Source: Flammeovirgaceae bacterium UBA6059 (GTDB taxonomy: Bacteria; Bacteroidota; Bacteroidia; Cytophagales; Cyclobacteriaceae). From it: a stretch of DNA of 64,000 nt. Position numbers and translations under genes: made by a program. The stretch spans positions 232,585 through 296,584 of the forward strand of contig DIYH01000046.1 in NCBI GenBank assembly GCA_002435755.1, in the 5' to 3' direction. The notes beneath the pieces were generated by a model that saw only the letters and a list, made by a program, of their open reading frames with translations, did no database searches and was not told the origin of the DNA. Within the stretch, counting starts at the first letter, position 1; each line of letters opens with the position of its first letter. This document shows, in pieces, positions 34,128 to 41,889 of this stretch.

Positions 34128-34195
34128 ATATGATTAAATGATAATTGAAACAACTACGACCTACAGGTCGAAACTGAAATCATCATTTATCATAT
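34128..34195 (-). other. Intercistronic stem-loop between HYC gene and TonB receptor
   Basis: The outer arm ATATGATTAAATGAT (34128-34142) is complementary to ATCATTTATCATAT (34182-34195) with one bulged base. An inner palindrome, CGACCT-AC-AGGTCG (34157-34170), sits in the loop. It spans the end of the HYC gene to just before the receptor start and could set relative expression of the two genes. It lacks a clear T-run. Confidence 0.4.
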
Positions 34196-34573
34196 CAGGA
34201 ATGACTGCACAAGAATAGGTATGTCCCGTGCTATTAAAGGCGGAACATGAAGATCAACAAAAGGGTAGTCTAACTCACTAGGGTCAACGTGAACTAGCGT
34301 AAAAACTACTTCCTGAATGAGGCTAGTCGAAAAAGCAAGGTCAAGATCAAAGGTTGTTTTTTGAACATGATCGATCCTTAACTCTTCGGTGGTGTCTTCA
34401 CAGCAAGGCATCTTGTCCTCAGCTTCATCCTGACAACCTTCAGCATGATCATTGATCTCAATAGACATCAACCTACCCATGCAATAATGCTTACTTACCG
34501 TCACTCCTACTGTGGAAAACAGCAGTAGTGCTACCAAGAATAGCAGGTTGATTCTATGTTTTAGATCAATCAC
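34190..34573 (-). CDS. HYC_CC_PP-type exported copper-locus protein
   Basis: 127 residues. A signal peptide (about 10-27) is followed by Lys-His-Tyr-Cys-Met-Gly, then Cys-Gln-Asp..Met-Pro-Cys-Cys-Glu-Asp, and near the end Val-Pro-Pro. This matches the HYC_CC_PP family pattern of Bacteroidota, named for His-Tyr-Cys, Cys-Cys and Pro-Pro. Cys/Met/His residues could form a Cu(I) site. It is the first gene of the leftward copper operon. Function is not established beyond that association. Confidence 0.83.
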   Translation of the reverse strand: MIDLKHRINLLFLVALLLFSTVGVTVSKHYCMGRLMSIEINDHAEGCQDEAEDKMPCCEDTTEELRIDHVQKTTFDLDLAFSTSLIQEVVFTLVHVDPSELDYPFVDLHVPPLIARDIPILVQSFLI

Positions 34574-34597
34574 GTTACAAATATACGGACAACTCTT

Positions 34598-34619
34598 TAG
34601 AAGTGTTTTGATACTTCTA
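34598..34619 (-). promoter_or_regulatory. Dyad TAGAAGT-N8-ACTTCTA upstream of the copper operon
   Basis: A perfect inverted repeat with 7-base arms and an 8-base spacer, ending 25 bases before the ATG of the HYC gene that heads the operon. It is a candidate operator for copper-responsive control, by the HMA-AraC protein or another regulator. Its sequence differs from the dyad at 30419-30456, so the same protein may not bind both. Confidence 0.4.
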
Positions 34620-34663
34620 TCACTGGATTCCGTTTAGACAACTACTTCATCGGACCAATTGGG

Positions 34664-35512
34664 CTAGAGAACGAAATTACGTGAGATGTTGAATCCTATA
34701 TGTATTTCATTACCAAAGAAGTTGCCATTGTTGAAAGGTATAGCCTGGTTTTCGACCATGAAGACTGTGTTAGATAGCATTAAGGAAAAATTGTGACTGT
34801 AGGTGGTAAAATCCAGACCAATGGCAAAGTTGCCATAGTAGTCTTCTTCCGTTGCTTCCTGATAACTGAGATTGTGAGCGTACTCAACCAATATGGAAGT
34901 GGTCCTGGAAACTTTAAGTTTGTATAAGCCCCCTAGTGCAAAAAAGGTGTTATTCTGTTCTTCACGATCGGTGAGGTTCTCATGAATGATCATCGGAAAA
35001 AGTTGAACGCTTGACTTCTCGGTCAATTTTCGACCTACAAAGACGCTTAGTGCATAGTTCATCCTGTGCCGAAACGAATAGATATCTTCTTCGGTCTCAT
35101 TAAACTCTGTTCCATTGATACCGATTCGGGGTAGCAAGGTAAGGGTTATTGGTATCCTGTCATCTTCCATCTGTCTTAGCAAGCGATACTTGATATAGGC
35201 ATCATGCAGTTTGTCCAGACTATTTCGTGCAATCCCAACAGTGAGATTGTCCGTCAAACCATAGTTGAACTCAAGTCTCCAGCTTGCTGATTCATCTAAT
35301 CCAAAAAAACCTTGATAACCACTACTGATTCTACCAAAGCGATGACCAAGATGAAAACTTAGATTTCCTTTCTCCAAAGTCTCGGTTGTATTGAAATTCA
35401 ACCCCAGACCTGAGTTGAATGTCTTTTCAGAGTATTCGGCCAACCCGGCATCTTGCGCTTGCAAGACTAGAGACAAGAATATCATAAAGAGAGATGGTAC
35501 TATACATTTCAT
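34664..35512 (-). CDS. DUF5777 family outer-membrane beta-barrel protein (second copy)
   Basis: About 282 residues from the ATG at 35512. A signal peptide ends in Leu-Gln-Ala-Gln and a barrel follows. Its phrases His-Leu-Gly-His-Arg-Phe-Gly-Arg-Ile, Gly-Phe-Phe-Gly-Leu-Asp-Glu-Ser-Ala-Ser, the Gly-Leu-Thr-Asp-Asn-Leu-Thr-Val-Gly segment and Asp-Ala-Tyr-Ile-Lys-Tyr-Arg align with those of the protein at 10445-11368. It is the last gene of a four-gene leftward operon of haem lipoproteins and follows the cytochrome gene at 35517 by 4 bases, the same neighbourhood as the first copy but without YceI. Confidence 0.8.
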   Translation of the reverse strand: MKCIVPSLFMIFLSLVLQAQDAGLAEYSEKTFNSGLGLNFNTTETLEKGNLSFHLGHRFGRISSGYQGFFGLDESASWRLEFNYGLTDNLTVGIARNSLDKLHDAYIKYRLLRQMEDDRIPITLTLLPRIGINGTEFNETEEDIYSFRHRMNYALSVFVGRKLTEKSSVQLFPMIIHENLTDREEQNNTFFALGGLYKLKVSRTTSILVEYAHNLSYQEATEEDYYGNFAIGLDFTTYSHNFSLMLSNTVFMVENQAIPFNNGNFFGNEIHIGFNISRNFVL

Positions 35513-35516
35513 GACA

Positions 35517-36404
35517 CTAGTTGTTACAATTCGCACCTTGATCCATCCACTTCAAGATCAGATCGATCTTCGCCTGGTCAAGAAGGCCGGTAGGCGGCAT
35601 AGGATCATTTTCGTCTACTATTTTTAATGCCACCTCGCTCGCGTAAATGGACAGATCATCACATGAAGACAAGTTGGGAGCATAGAGCCCTGCATGACAG
35701 TCGAGGCATTGAACATCCACAAGTGGAGCAATGTCAAGCACATAATTGATCAAAGTTTCTTTGTATACAGCGCTCAAACTGATATCCTGGTCTGGCATTA
35801 AGACAGTGGTCTCTGCCGAGTTTGATAATAAATACTTCGAATCTCCTTCCCATTGATCGAATTCAAATCCCTTAGGTGGATCATCTGCATGGATGCTGAT
35901 CTCTTCCCCAGGGCTAAAAGCACCTGAACCGGACCCTCCAAGGACTGACAGCACGTAAGTATCTGGTACCGGAGGCAGAACACTAACCTGAACTTCATCG
36001 AAGACAGGTAAGGTTCTAAAGTTGGCACCCGCCAACCTTAGTGAGATGACGTGATATCCGGTATCTATTTCTGCTATGGAAGCTTCTTCATTGTTGTAGA
36101 GCATTCCCCTGTTTTCACCATCGATAAAATACTGAATATGCCTGTCTCCTTCAGCTACTTCCCAGTTAGTCAAAACATACCAGATAATCACAGGTCGCCT
36201 AACGGAATCATTGTCAGATGGACTGATAATCAGAATGGACGGCACTTTATTCCGGAGGCTGTCCAATTCATTAAACTGTCTTAACAACAATTCTTCGCTA
36301 TCAGTCGTGCATCGGGCAAGTACCGCTGTAATGGAAATCAACAACAAGAGCCTAGTTATTCGGACTACCTTGCCTGATCCATCTAAGAATGATCTCGACT
36401 TCAT
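35517..36404 (-). CDS. c-type cytochrome lipoprotein with InlB-like repeat
   Basis: About 295 residues from the ATG at 36404, which lies 53 bases inside the preceding gene. Signal: Arg-Leu-Leu-Leu-Leu-Ile-Ser with lipobox Leu-Ala-Arg-Cys. A beta-sandwich-like middle is followed by one divergent InlB B-repeat-type module (Gly-Ser-Gly-Ala-Phe-Ser-Pro-Gly-Glu, Phe-Asp-Gln-Trp-Glu-Gly, Met-Pro-Asp-Gln-Asp). The C-terminal c-domain has the standard Cys-Leu-Asp-Cys-His and the Asp-Pro-Met-Pro-Pro methionine, ending with Ile-Leu-Lys-Trp-Met-Asp-Gln-Gly-Ala. Probable role: a surface- or periplasm-displayed haem carrier working with the DUF5777 barrel. Confidence 0.78.
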   Translation of the reverse strand: MKSRSFLDGSGKVVRITRLLLLISITAVLARCTTDSEELLLRQFNELDSLRNKVPSILIISPSDNDSVRRPVIIWYVLTNWEVAEGDRHIQYFIDGENRGMLYNNEEASIAEIDTGYHVISLRLAGANFRTLPVFDEVQVSVLPPVPDTYVLSVLGGSGSGAFSPGEEISIHADDPPKGFEFDQWEGDSKYLLSNSAETTVLMPDQDISLSAVYKETLINYVLDIAPLVDVQCLDCHAGLYAPNLSSCDDLSIYASEVALKIVDENDPMPPTGLLDQAKIDLILKWMDQGANCNN

Positions 36405-36690
36405 GAGATGTAAGCTGTTTATCTGAGTATTTTGGTGGCATTGGTTCTTTAGGGTCAACCAGGCGATTCTTGATCCTGGTCGAATACTTACTTATCTTTT
36501 TGTAAGTCAATAGAATCGGCACTCGCTCATTACCATGGCAGTCTATTGTGGAACAGCTTCTGAGCACGATCGGCAACACGTCCTGCGAAAAGGAAACTGC
36601 CCTTTTGGTTTCTTCCATCCTGCCTTCGATTGAGGAAAGCGACAAAATCATTATGAAGCCTACACTCGATATGGCAAGTATATGCTTCAT
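36352..36690 (-). CDS. Small exported c-type domain protein with CX4CH motif
   Basis: About 112 residues from the ATG at 36690, one base after the preceding stop codon. A signal or anchor helix (Ile-Leu-Ala-Ile-Ser-Ser-Val-Gly-Phe) is followed by a domain like the other cytochromes in this operon. Its haem motif is Cys-Ser-Thr-Ile-Asp-Cys-His, with four residues between the cysteines instead of two. The axial Met is in Glu-Pro-Met-Pro-Pro and the end is Ile-Leu-Arg-Trp-Ile-Arg-Gln-Gly. CX4CH motifs are known in some c-type cytochromes, so haem attachment is plausible but unproven. It overlaps the following cytochrome gene. Confidence 0.75.
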   Translation of the reverse strand: MKHILAISSVGFIMILSLSSIEGRMEETKRAVSFSQDVLPIVLRSCSTIDCHGNERVPILLTYKKISKYSTRIKNRLVDPKEPMPPKYSDKQLTSHEVEIILRWIRQGSPNN

Positions 36691-36691
36691 A

Positions 36692-37888
36692 CTAGTTGTT
36701 CGGAGCGCCAGCATCGATCCATGCGACTATCAGATCAATCTGCTCTTGTGGCAAGCAACCTGAGATTGGCATTGTACAGTCTAGTACTGTGGTCCTGATG
36801 GGAGCTATCTCCGGCAAGATCCCTTCATAAGTACTAAAGTCAGCATCAGACCCAAAGCCCAAATGACAACTAGAAATTCTACATTCAGATTGTATGATGG
36901 GCATCACCTCTCGTGAAAAACTTACAGATCGAACTGAAAATGTAGCAAAAAGCTCTATATCAGCAGCCGGCATAGTAATGATGGCGCTAGCTAAAGTCGG
37001 ATCATCGATCAGATCTATGGCTCCTGTCCATGCTTCAAACTCCTCTATAGAGCTCGGCGTGGCAGAGATCTCAACCTTCTCTCCCTCGGGATACATTCCG
37101 CTACCAGTACCATTTGTGACTGTCAATTCGTAGACTATCTGAGCATATGTAGCTGTGATCTGTACATCTTCAGCGGGCATAGAAAGTGTAGTGCTCGCTT
37201 CCTGAGCGTTAGTAAGGTATATAGTATCTCCTATCCAACCTGTGAAAACCTCACCTTCGGGAGGTTCATCAGCGGTTATATTCACTACCGTTTCAAATGC
37301 GTATTCTCCCGAACTGGTCCCTTCATTGACAGTTAGTGAATAGAGAATAGCTTCGTAATTGGCCCGGACAGTAATATCTCCTGAAGGCATAATGATAGAA
37401 GTATTTGCCTCAAAAATACTGGCTACAGCATCTGTGTCACCTGTCCATTCGCTAAAGTCAAAAGCAAGCTCAGGGTCATCAGCTACTATCGCTACTTCAC
37501 TCCCCGACGAATAAGTACCGCTACCGGTACCATTTTCAACAGTGAGCACGAAAAGAGGGTTTTCCTCAAGAAAAAAAGCTTCTGAAGAGGTACACTCCAC
37601 TTCATCACGAACATAAATCCGATAATCTCCTCCTCCAAGATCGCTAAAACTATTGAGCGACTGATACAGTGTGTCGTTAAGGCTATAGGAAAGAGCATTC
37701 GTTCCGGGATTCGTTACACTAACCTCTATTTGTCCATTGTCAGCATTTTGATCAGGAAATTCGATCACATTGACCTCAACGTCATAATTGGTTGAAGTGC
37801 AAGGATCTACTTTGTCATTTTCTTCATCACCGCAAGATGCCCAAAGTAGCATCGAGGCAACTATAATTGTAGTGTTTGTAAGTTTCAT
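36692..37888 (-). CDS. Lipoprotein with three InlB-like repeats and CX4CH cytochrome domain
   Basis: 398 residues. Lipobox Leu-Trp-Ala-Ser-Cys (about 19). After an N-terminal domain there are three roughly 75-residue repeats, each of the form Leu-Thr-Val-x-Asn-Gly-Thr-Gly-Ser-Gly, then Ala-x-Asp/Pro-x, Phe/Trp-Thr-Gly and Met-Pro-x-x-Asp (bacterial divergent InlB B-repeat type), probably a stalk. The C-terminal 90 residues form a c-type domain with Cys-Arg-Ile-Ser-Ser-Cys-His (CX4CH) and an axial-type methionine, ending Ile-Val-Ala-Trp-Ile-Asp-Ala-Gly-Ala. First gene of the operon, with a 29-base dyad just upstream of its ATG. Confidence 0.78.
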   Translation of the reverse strand: MKLTNTTIIVASMLLWASCGDEENDKVDPCTSTNYDVEVNVIEFPDQNADNGQIEVSVTNPGTNALSYSLNDTLYQSLNSFSDLGGGDYRIYVRDEVECTSSEAFFLEENPLFVLTVENGTGSGTYSSGSEVAIVADDPELAFDFSEWTGDTDAVASIFEANTSIIMPSGDITVRANYEAILYSLTVNEGTSSGEYAFETVVNITADEPPEGEVFTGWIGDTIYLTNAQEASTTLSMPAEDVQITATYAQIVYELTVTNGTGSGMYPEGEKVEISATPSSIEEFEAWTGAIDLIDDPTLASAIITMPAADIELFATFSVRSVSFSREVMPIIQSECRISSCHLGFGSDADFSTYEGILPEIAPIRTTVLDCTMPISGCLPQEQIDLIVAWIDAGAPNN

Positions 37889-37894
37889 TGGCGC

Positions 37895-37923
37895 TAGATT
37901 GACGGTTGTCTTGAATCAATCTA
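37895..37923 (-). promoter_or_regulatory. Dyad TAGATTGA-N13-TCAATCTA upstream of the cytochrome operon
   Basis: Two perfect 8-base inverse-complement arms separated by 13 bases, beginning 7 bases upstream of the ATG at 37888. Such a position would overlap the translation start region and could bind a repressor or form a leader hairpin. It is unlike the other dyads in the window. Confidence 0.4.
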
Positions 37924-38254
37924 GGCCGACTCAGCAGCCAAATAGATGACCAAATTCAGTTCACGAGCTGACGAACAGCAAGATTATCTAAACTTAAATT
38001 TGAGGTAACCTCCAATAAAAATTGGTTGCAGAAATAGTACGAAGAAGTCAACTTGAGATAATATCAAACACTATGACGAACAAGTCTGAGCCCACATCAT
38101 ACATAAAAACCAATGGTAGATATCAAGGAAACAACCTACTTCAACAGTCGTAGTGTAAATCATTACAGGAATGTGTAACCATCTACAGTTTACCGAGTAT
38201 CACATGCAACTCCCATTAGAACAACATTGTCCCTACTAGACAAATCATACCTAT
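37924..38254. other. Divergent intergenic region, no gene seen
   Basis: This lies between the leftward cytochrome operon and the rightward FtsX-type permease gene. It must hold both promoters. Apart from the dyad at its left edge I see no convincing structure, gene or repeat. Confidence 0.4.
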
Positions 38255-40615
38255 ATGCTTCGTATCTTCTTTATCTCAACACTGCGTAACCTCACCAAAA
38301 ACAGTCTTTATTCATTCATCAACATCAGTGGTCTTGCCATTGGTATTGCAAGTGCTGTGCTCATCCTGCTCTGGGTAGACGATGAGACTACCTATGACAA
38401 ATTCATTCCTAAGTCAGACAGACTTTATCAAGTGTGGGTCAATGCCGAGTTTAACGGAGAGGTCAACACATGGAACAGTGTACCTCTTCCTACTTACGAT
38501 GCTATGAAGGACGCTCATAGTGCCATTGTGGAATCCACGGTAGCAGGATGGGGCGCAGAGCGGCTGATGGCCACCGGTGATAAAAAGGTCATTCAACCGG
38601 GATACTACGTCGGTAATGAGTTTTTGGACATGTTCGAGTTTGAGGCGGCCATGGGCAATGTACAAGAGGCCCTCAAAGACCCCTCATCTATAGTGATCAC
38701 AGAGAAACTAGCAGCGATCCTGTTCGGTCAGGAGGACCCTATGGGGAAAATAATCAAAGTTGAAGATGAAAGCTCTCTGCAAGTAACTGCGGTCCTTAAA
38801 GATGTACCCATCAACTCTTCTTTTGAGTTTGAGTACCTGATTCCCTGGGAGCAGCGAGAAAAAGTCAATGACTGGGTAAAGCGTAACCGTACCAATTGGG
38901 GTAACTATTCTTTCCAGGTCTATGTCGAGCTGGATGATCCTTCAAAAGAAAGAGAAGTTGAAAAAGCCATCTTTTCCATGCTGGAAGAGAATGAACAGGA
39001 TGATATGCCACGTCACTTTTTTCTTCATCCTATGGAGCGGTGGAGGTTGCATTCATTGTTTGAAAATGGTGTTGAGGCAGGAGGTCGTTATGAAACAGTA
39101 CAGTTATTCGCAGCGATTGCACTTTTCATCATAGTGATCGCATGTATCAACTTTATGAACCTTGCTACGGCAAGATCTGAAAAACGGGCGCGAGAAGTAG
39201 GCATTAGAAAAAGCCTGGGCTCCAGCAAAGCTGGTATCGTCATGCAATTCCTAGGTGAGTCTCTTTTGATCACCGCTATCTCGTTCACGATTGCGATAGT
39301 GCTGGCACTATTGGCTTTGCCATATTACAACACGATGGTCGATAAAACGTTGAGTATTGATTTTCTATCGACCAAATTCTGGGTATTCACTCTTCTGATG
39401 GTTGTGGTAACAGGACTTATTTCCGGTAGTTATCCTGCTTTCTTCCTGTCCTCCTTCAGACCTGCTGTTACACTGAAGGGAACGATCAAAACAGACAAAG
39501 GCGCTTCTCTACCAAGAAAGATACTCGTCGTACTACAGTTTGGCTTCTCCATCCTGCTTATGGTCAGTACAGTGGTCATCTATCAGCAAATCGAGTTGGT
39601 ACAAAACCGTGACTTAGGATATGAACAAGACCACCTCATCAGCGTGCAGCGCACTGATGCTATTGATGATAACTATCAAATCCTCAAAAATGAGCTGATC
39701 CAGTCAGGTCTGGTTGAAAATGTAACACAGTCAAACGGCATGATCACACAGATCAACTCCAATAACTTTCTTGGTTGGCCTGGAAAGCCTGAAGACCTCA
39801 GGGTGATATTTGTGACTATCGTAACCGAATATGATTATGCAGAGACTATGGGTGTCGAGATGTTAATGGGTCGGGACTTCATGAAAGAGTTTGCTAGCGA
39901 TAGTGATGCCATTGTCATCAACAAAGCTGCCCTGGACCTGATGGGTTTAGAAGATCCTATCGGAACGAATCTCGACCTCTGGGGTGAAAAGCGTAAGCTA
40001 ATTGGGGTAATTGACAATGTACTTATGGGGTCACCATACGAGCCAATGCGACCATCATTTATGGTCTTGGATGACTGGGGTGGTTATCTCACGTTGAGAC
40101 TAAAGAAAGGCGACCTGCAGACCACTTTGGCTGGAATAGAACAGATTTTCAACAAGCACAATCCGGCTTATCCATTTGAGTACAAGTTTGCAGATGTTGA
40201 GTTTCAGGAGAAGTTTAGTATTATCAATCTCACTCAGCAGTTATCTGGTCTATTTGCAGCTCTTGCCATATTCATTACGGGCATGGGACTATTCGGACTG
40301 GCCAGCTTCATGGCCGAACAACGGACTAAAGAGATTGGCATACGCAAGGTACTCGGGGCATCCATTTCACATTTGATAGGTCTGATCTCGAGGGACTTCT
40401 CTATCCTGGTGTTCATCTCATTTTTCATAGCAGCTCCGCTCACCTACTATGCGCTTGATCAGTATCTTGAGCGATATGAGATCCGGGTACCTGTAGAGTG
40501 GTGGGTATTCCCAATAGTGGGATTGACAGCACTTGCTTTCGCATTGGGTATTGTCGCTAATCAGGCAGGGCGTGCTGCCAGAGCCAACCCGGTAAAGTCT
40601 CTAAGGCAGGAGTAG
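38255..40615 (+). CDS. FtsX/MacB-type ABC transporter permease (long, ATPase-less locus)
   Basis: 786 residues. It begins with a transmembrane helix (about 17-38) and a MacB-like periplasmic domain (Phe-Glu-Phe-Glu-Tyr-Leu-Ile). Two FtsX cores of four helices in total follow, each ending in the coupling phrase Glu-Lys-Arg-Ala-Arg-Glu-Val-Gly-Ile-Arg-Lys-Ser-Leu-Gly or Gln-Arg-Thr-Lys-Glu-Ile-Gly-Ile-Arg-Lys-Val-Leu-Gly. This duplicated arrangement is common in Bacteroidota and usually comes in clusters. Here no ATPase is adjacent, so the partner must act in trans. Probable role: export or lipoprotein/antimicrobial handling; substrate unknown. Confidence 0.88.
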   Translation: MLRIFFISTLRNLTKNSLYSFINISGLAIGIASAVLILLWVDDETTYDKFIPKSDRLYQVWVNAEFNGEVNTWNSVPLPTYDAMKDAHSAIVESTVAGWGAERLMATGDKKVIQPGYYVGNEFLDMFEFEAAMGNVQEALKDPSSIVITEKLAAILFGQEDPMGKIIKVEDESSLQVTAVLKDVPINSSFEFEYLIPWEQREKVNDWVKRNRTNWGNYSFQVYVELDDPSKEREVEKAIFSMLEENEQDDMPRHFFLHPMERWRLHSLFENGVEAGGRYETVQLFAAIALFIIVIACINFMNLATARSEKRAREVGIRKSLGSSKAGIVMQFLGESLLITAISFTIAIVLALLALPYYNTMVDKTLSIDFLSTKFWVFTLLMVVVTGLISGSYPAFFLSSFRPAVTLKGTIKTDKGASLPRKILVVLQFGFSILLMVSTVVIYQQIELVQNRDLGYEQDHLISVQRTDAIDDNYQILKNELIQSGLVENVTQSNGMITQINSNNFLGWPGKPEDLRVIFVTIVTEYDYAETMGVEMLMGRDFMKEFASDSDAIVINKAALDLMGLEDPIGTNLDLWGEKRKLIGVIDNVLMGSPYEPMRPSFMVLDDWGGYLTLRLKKGDLQTTLAGIEQIFNKHNPAYPFEYKFADVEFQEKFSIINLTQQLSGLFAALAIFITGMGLFGLASFMAEQRTKEIGIRKVLGASISHLIGLISRDFSILVFISFFIAAPLTYYALDQYLERYEIRVPVEWWVFPIVGLTALAFALGIVANQAGRAARANPVKSLRQE

Positions 40616-40648
40616 TTGAATTGTCCCAGTACATGATTTCAACATCAA

Positions 40649-41887
40649 TCACACGCCGAAGGCATTCTGGATGATAGAGAGATGTTGATAATTGATATCA
40701 GAATTATTGAGATGATTGAGTGATTTAGCTGACTTCCTTGTCAGATGGTTAGCAAGTTGCTCTGCATACATATTCAGCTCTCTCTTATCCATTTGTTTTT
40801 CTAAACTCGGAGGAACTGTTTGTAAAAAAGTCTGCTTAGCATGGTGCTTGTATGACCTTAAAAAGGCCCTTACCTTATCTTTTTTGAGCCAGTTGATAAA
40901 GGTGGTCAACTCTTCTTTCAGTATTTCTTCTACTTTGGGAATACCGGTTATCTGGGCCTGATTATTGGCATCTACCAGTTCTGTGACTTCATCAATATTG
41001 TACACCTTGTTGAAATAATCTTCAATGCTCGGGTCTACATTAGATGGCATGGACAGATCAACCCAAAGTCTTCGACCTACACTGTTACCTACATTTTTGA
41101 TCAGATGCTGTCGATGGCTGACGGCCGTAATGATCACATCAAACAAACCAAAATGATTGTCTTCCACAGATTTCCAATCATAAGTACGAACACCATATCG
41201 TTGTGCAAGTCGGTCAGCTTTTTCGGCAGTACGATTGGCAATGAAAGTTTCCCGAAACCGGAACTTGGGTAGGTACTGTAGCAGGTCTTCTGCAATCTCA
41301 CCCGCACCGATGATCAATAAAGAACAATCTTCAGTCTCTTTTTTACCAAAGTAAGACTCTGCTATCTTTAATGAAGAGTAAGCTGTGGAAGTTGATCCTC
41401 TCTGGTAAAGTGACTCGTTGGAGATACGCTTGTGACTCCTGAACACCGCCTGAAAAGCGCGTTCTAATAATGAGCCTTGATTCTTTTCTCTAAGTGATTG
41501 CTGGTAAGCCTGCTTGACCTGAGTAATGATCTGCTTATCTCCAATCACAGCAGACCTTAGGCCGTTCGCTACATAGAGCAAATGATTGATGGTATCAATA
41601 GACCGATCAAGTAAAAGGAATGAGGTCCGGTTTAGCGAAACTTCATGAATGGCCTGAACATACGCAATGAGCATGTTACGTACTTCTATGGTTGAAGCTT
41701 GATCGGATTCGAAGTAGATCTCTGTACGATTACAGGTAGTCAGAATCGTGATGGCCTGTATCGATAATGCTGATTTTAACTGCACGATGAGCACTTCTTT
41801 CTGTGTCTCGCTTAAGGCATAGTAGGCCCTCTCTTCCACAGGAGCGGTTTCATGAGTAATGCCTACATACATCAGTTTGTTTTCCAT
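40649..41887 (-). CDS. hemA: Glutamyl-tRNA reductase
   Basis: About 412 residues from the ATG at 41887. The catalytic cysteine is Cys52 in Thr-Thr-Cys-Asn-Arg-Thr-Glu. The NADPH-binding Gly-Ala-Gly-Glu-Ile (Leu-Ile-Ile-Gly-Ala-Gly-Glu) and a C-terminal dimerisation helix are present. It reduces glutamyl-tRNA to glutamate-1-semialdehyde, the committed step of tetrapyrrole synthesis, and so feeds the haem and B12 used by cytochromes, KatG and IcmF in this window. It starts just downstream of the DUF3050 gene's stop codon (2-base gap) and is co-transcribed with it. Confidence 0.95.
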   Translation of the reverse strand: MENKLMYVGITHETAPVEERAYYALSETQKEVLIVQLKSALSIQAITILTTCNRTEIYFESDQASTIEVRNMLIAYVQAIHEVSLNRTSFLLLDRSIDTINHLLYVANGLRSAVIGDKQIITQVKQAYQQSLREKNQGSLLERAFQAVFRSHKRISNESLYQRGSTSTAYSSLKIAESYFGKKETEDCSLLIIGAGEIAEDLLQYLPKFRFRETFIANRTAEKADRLAQRYGVRTYDWKSVEDNHFGLFDVIITAVSHRQHLIKNVGNSVGRRLWVDLSMPSNVDPSIEDYFNKVYNIDEVTELVDANNQAQITGIPKVEEILKEELTTFINWLKKDKVRAFLRSYKHHAKQTFLQTVPPSLEKQMDKRELNMYAEQLANHLTRKSAKSLNHLNNSDINYQHLSIIQNAFGV

Positions 41888-41889
41888 GA

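Noticed and set aside
36352..36404. Frameshift joining the two cytochrome genes that overlap here
   Set aside because: Each has its own signal sequence and its own complete c-type domain, so the overlap is an ordinary operon feature.
40616..40648. GTTGAA..TTCAAC hairpin as a terminator between the FtsX-type permease and hemA genes
   Set aside because: The stem is only six pairs with a long loop and no T-run, so support is too weak.
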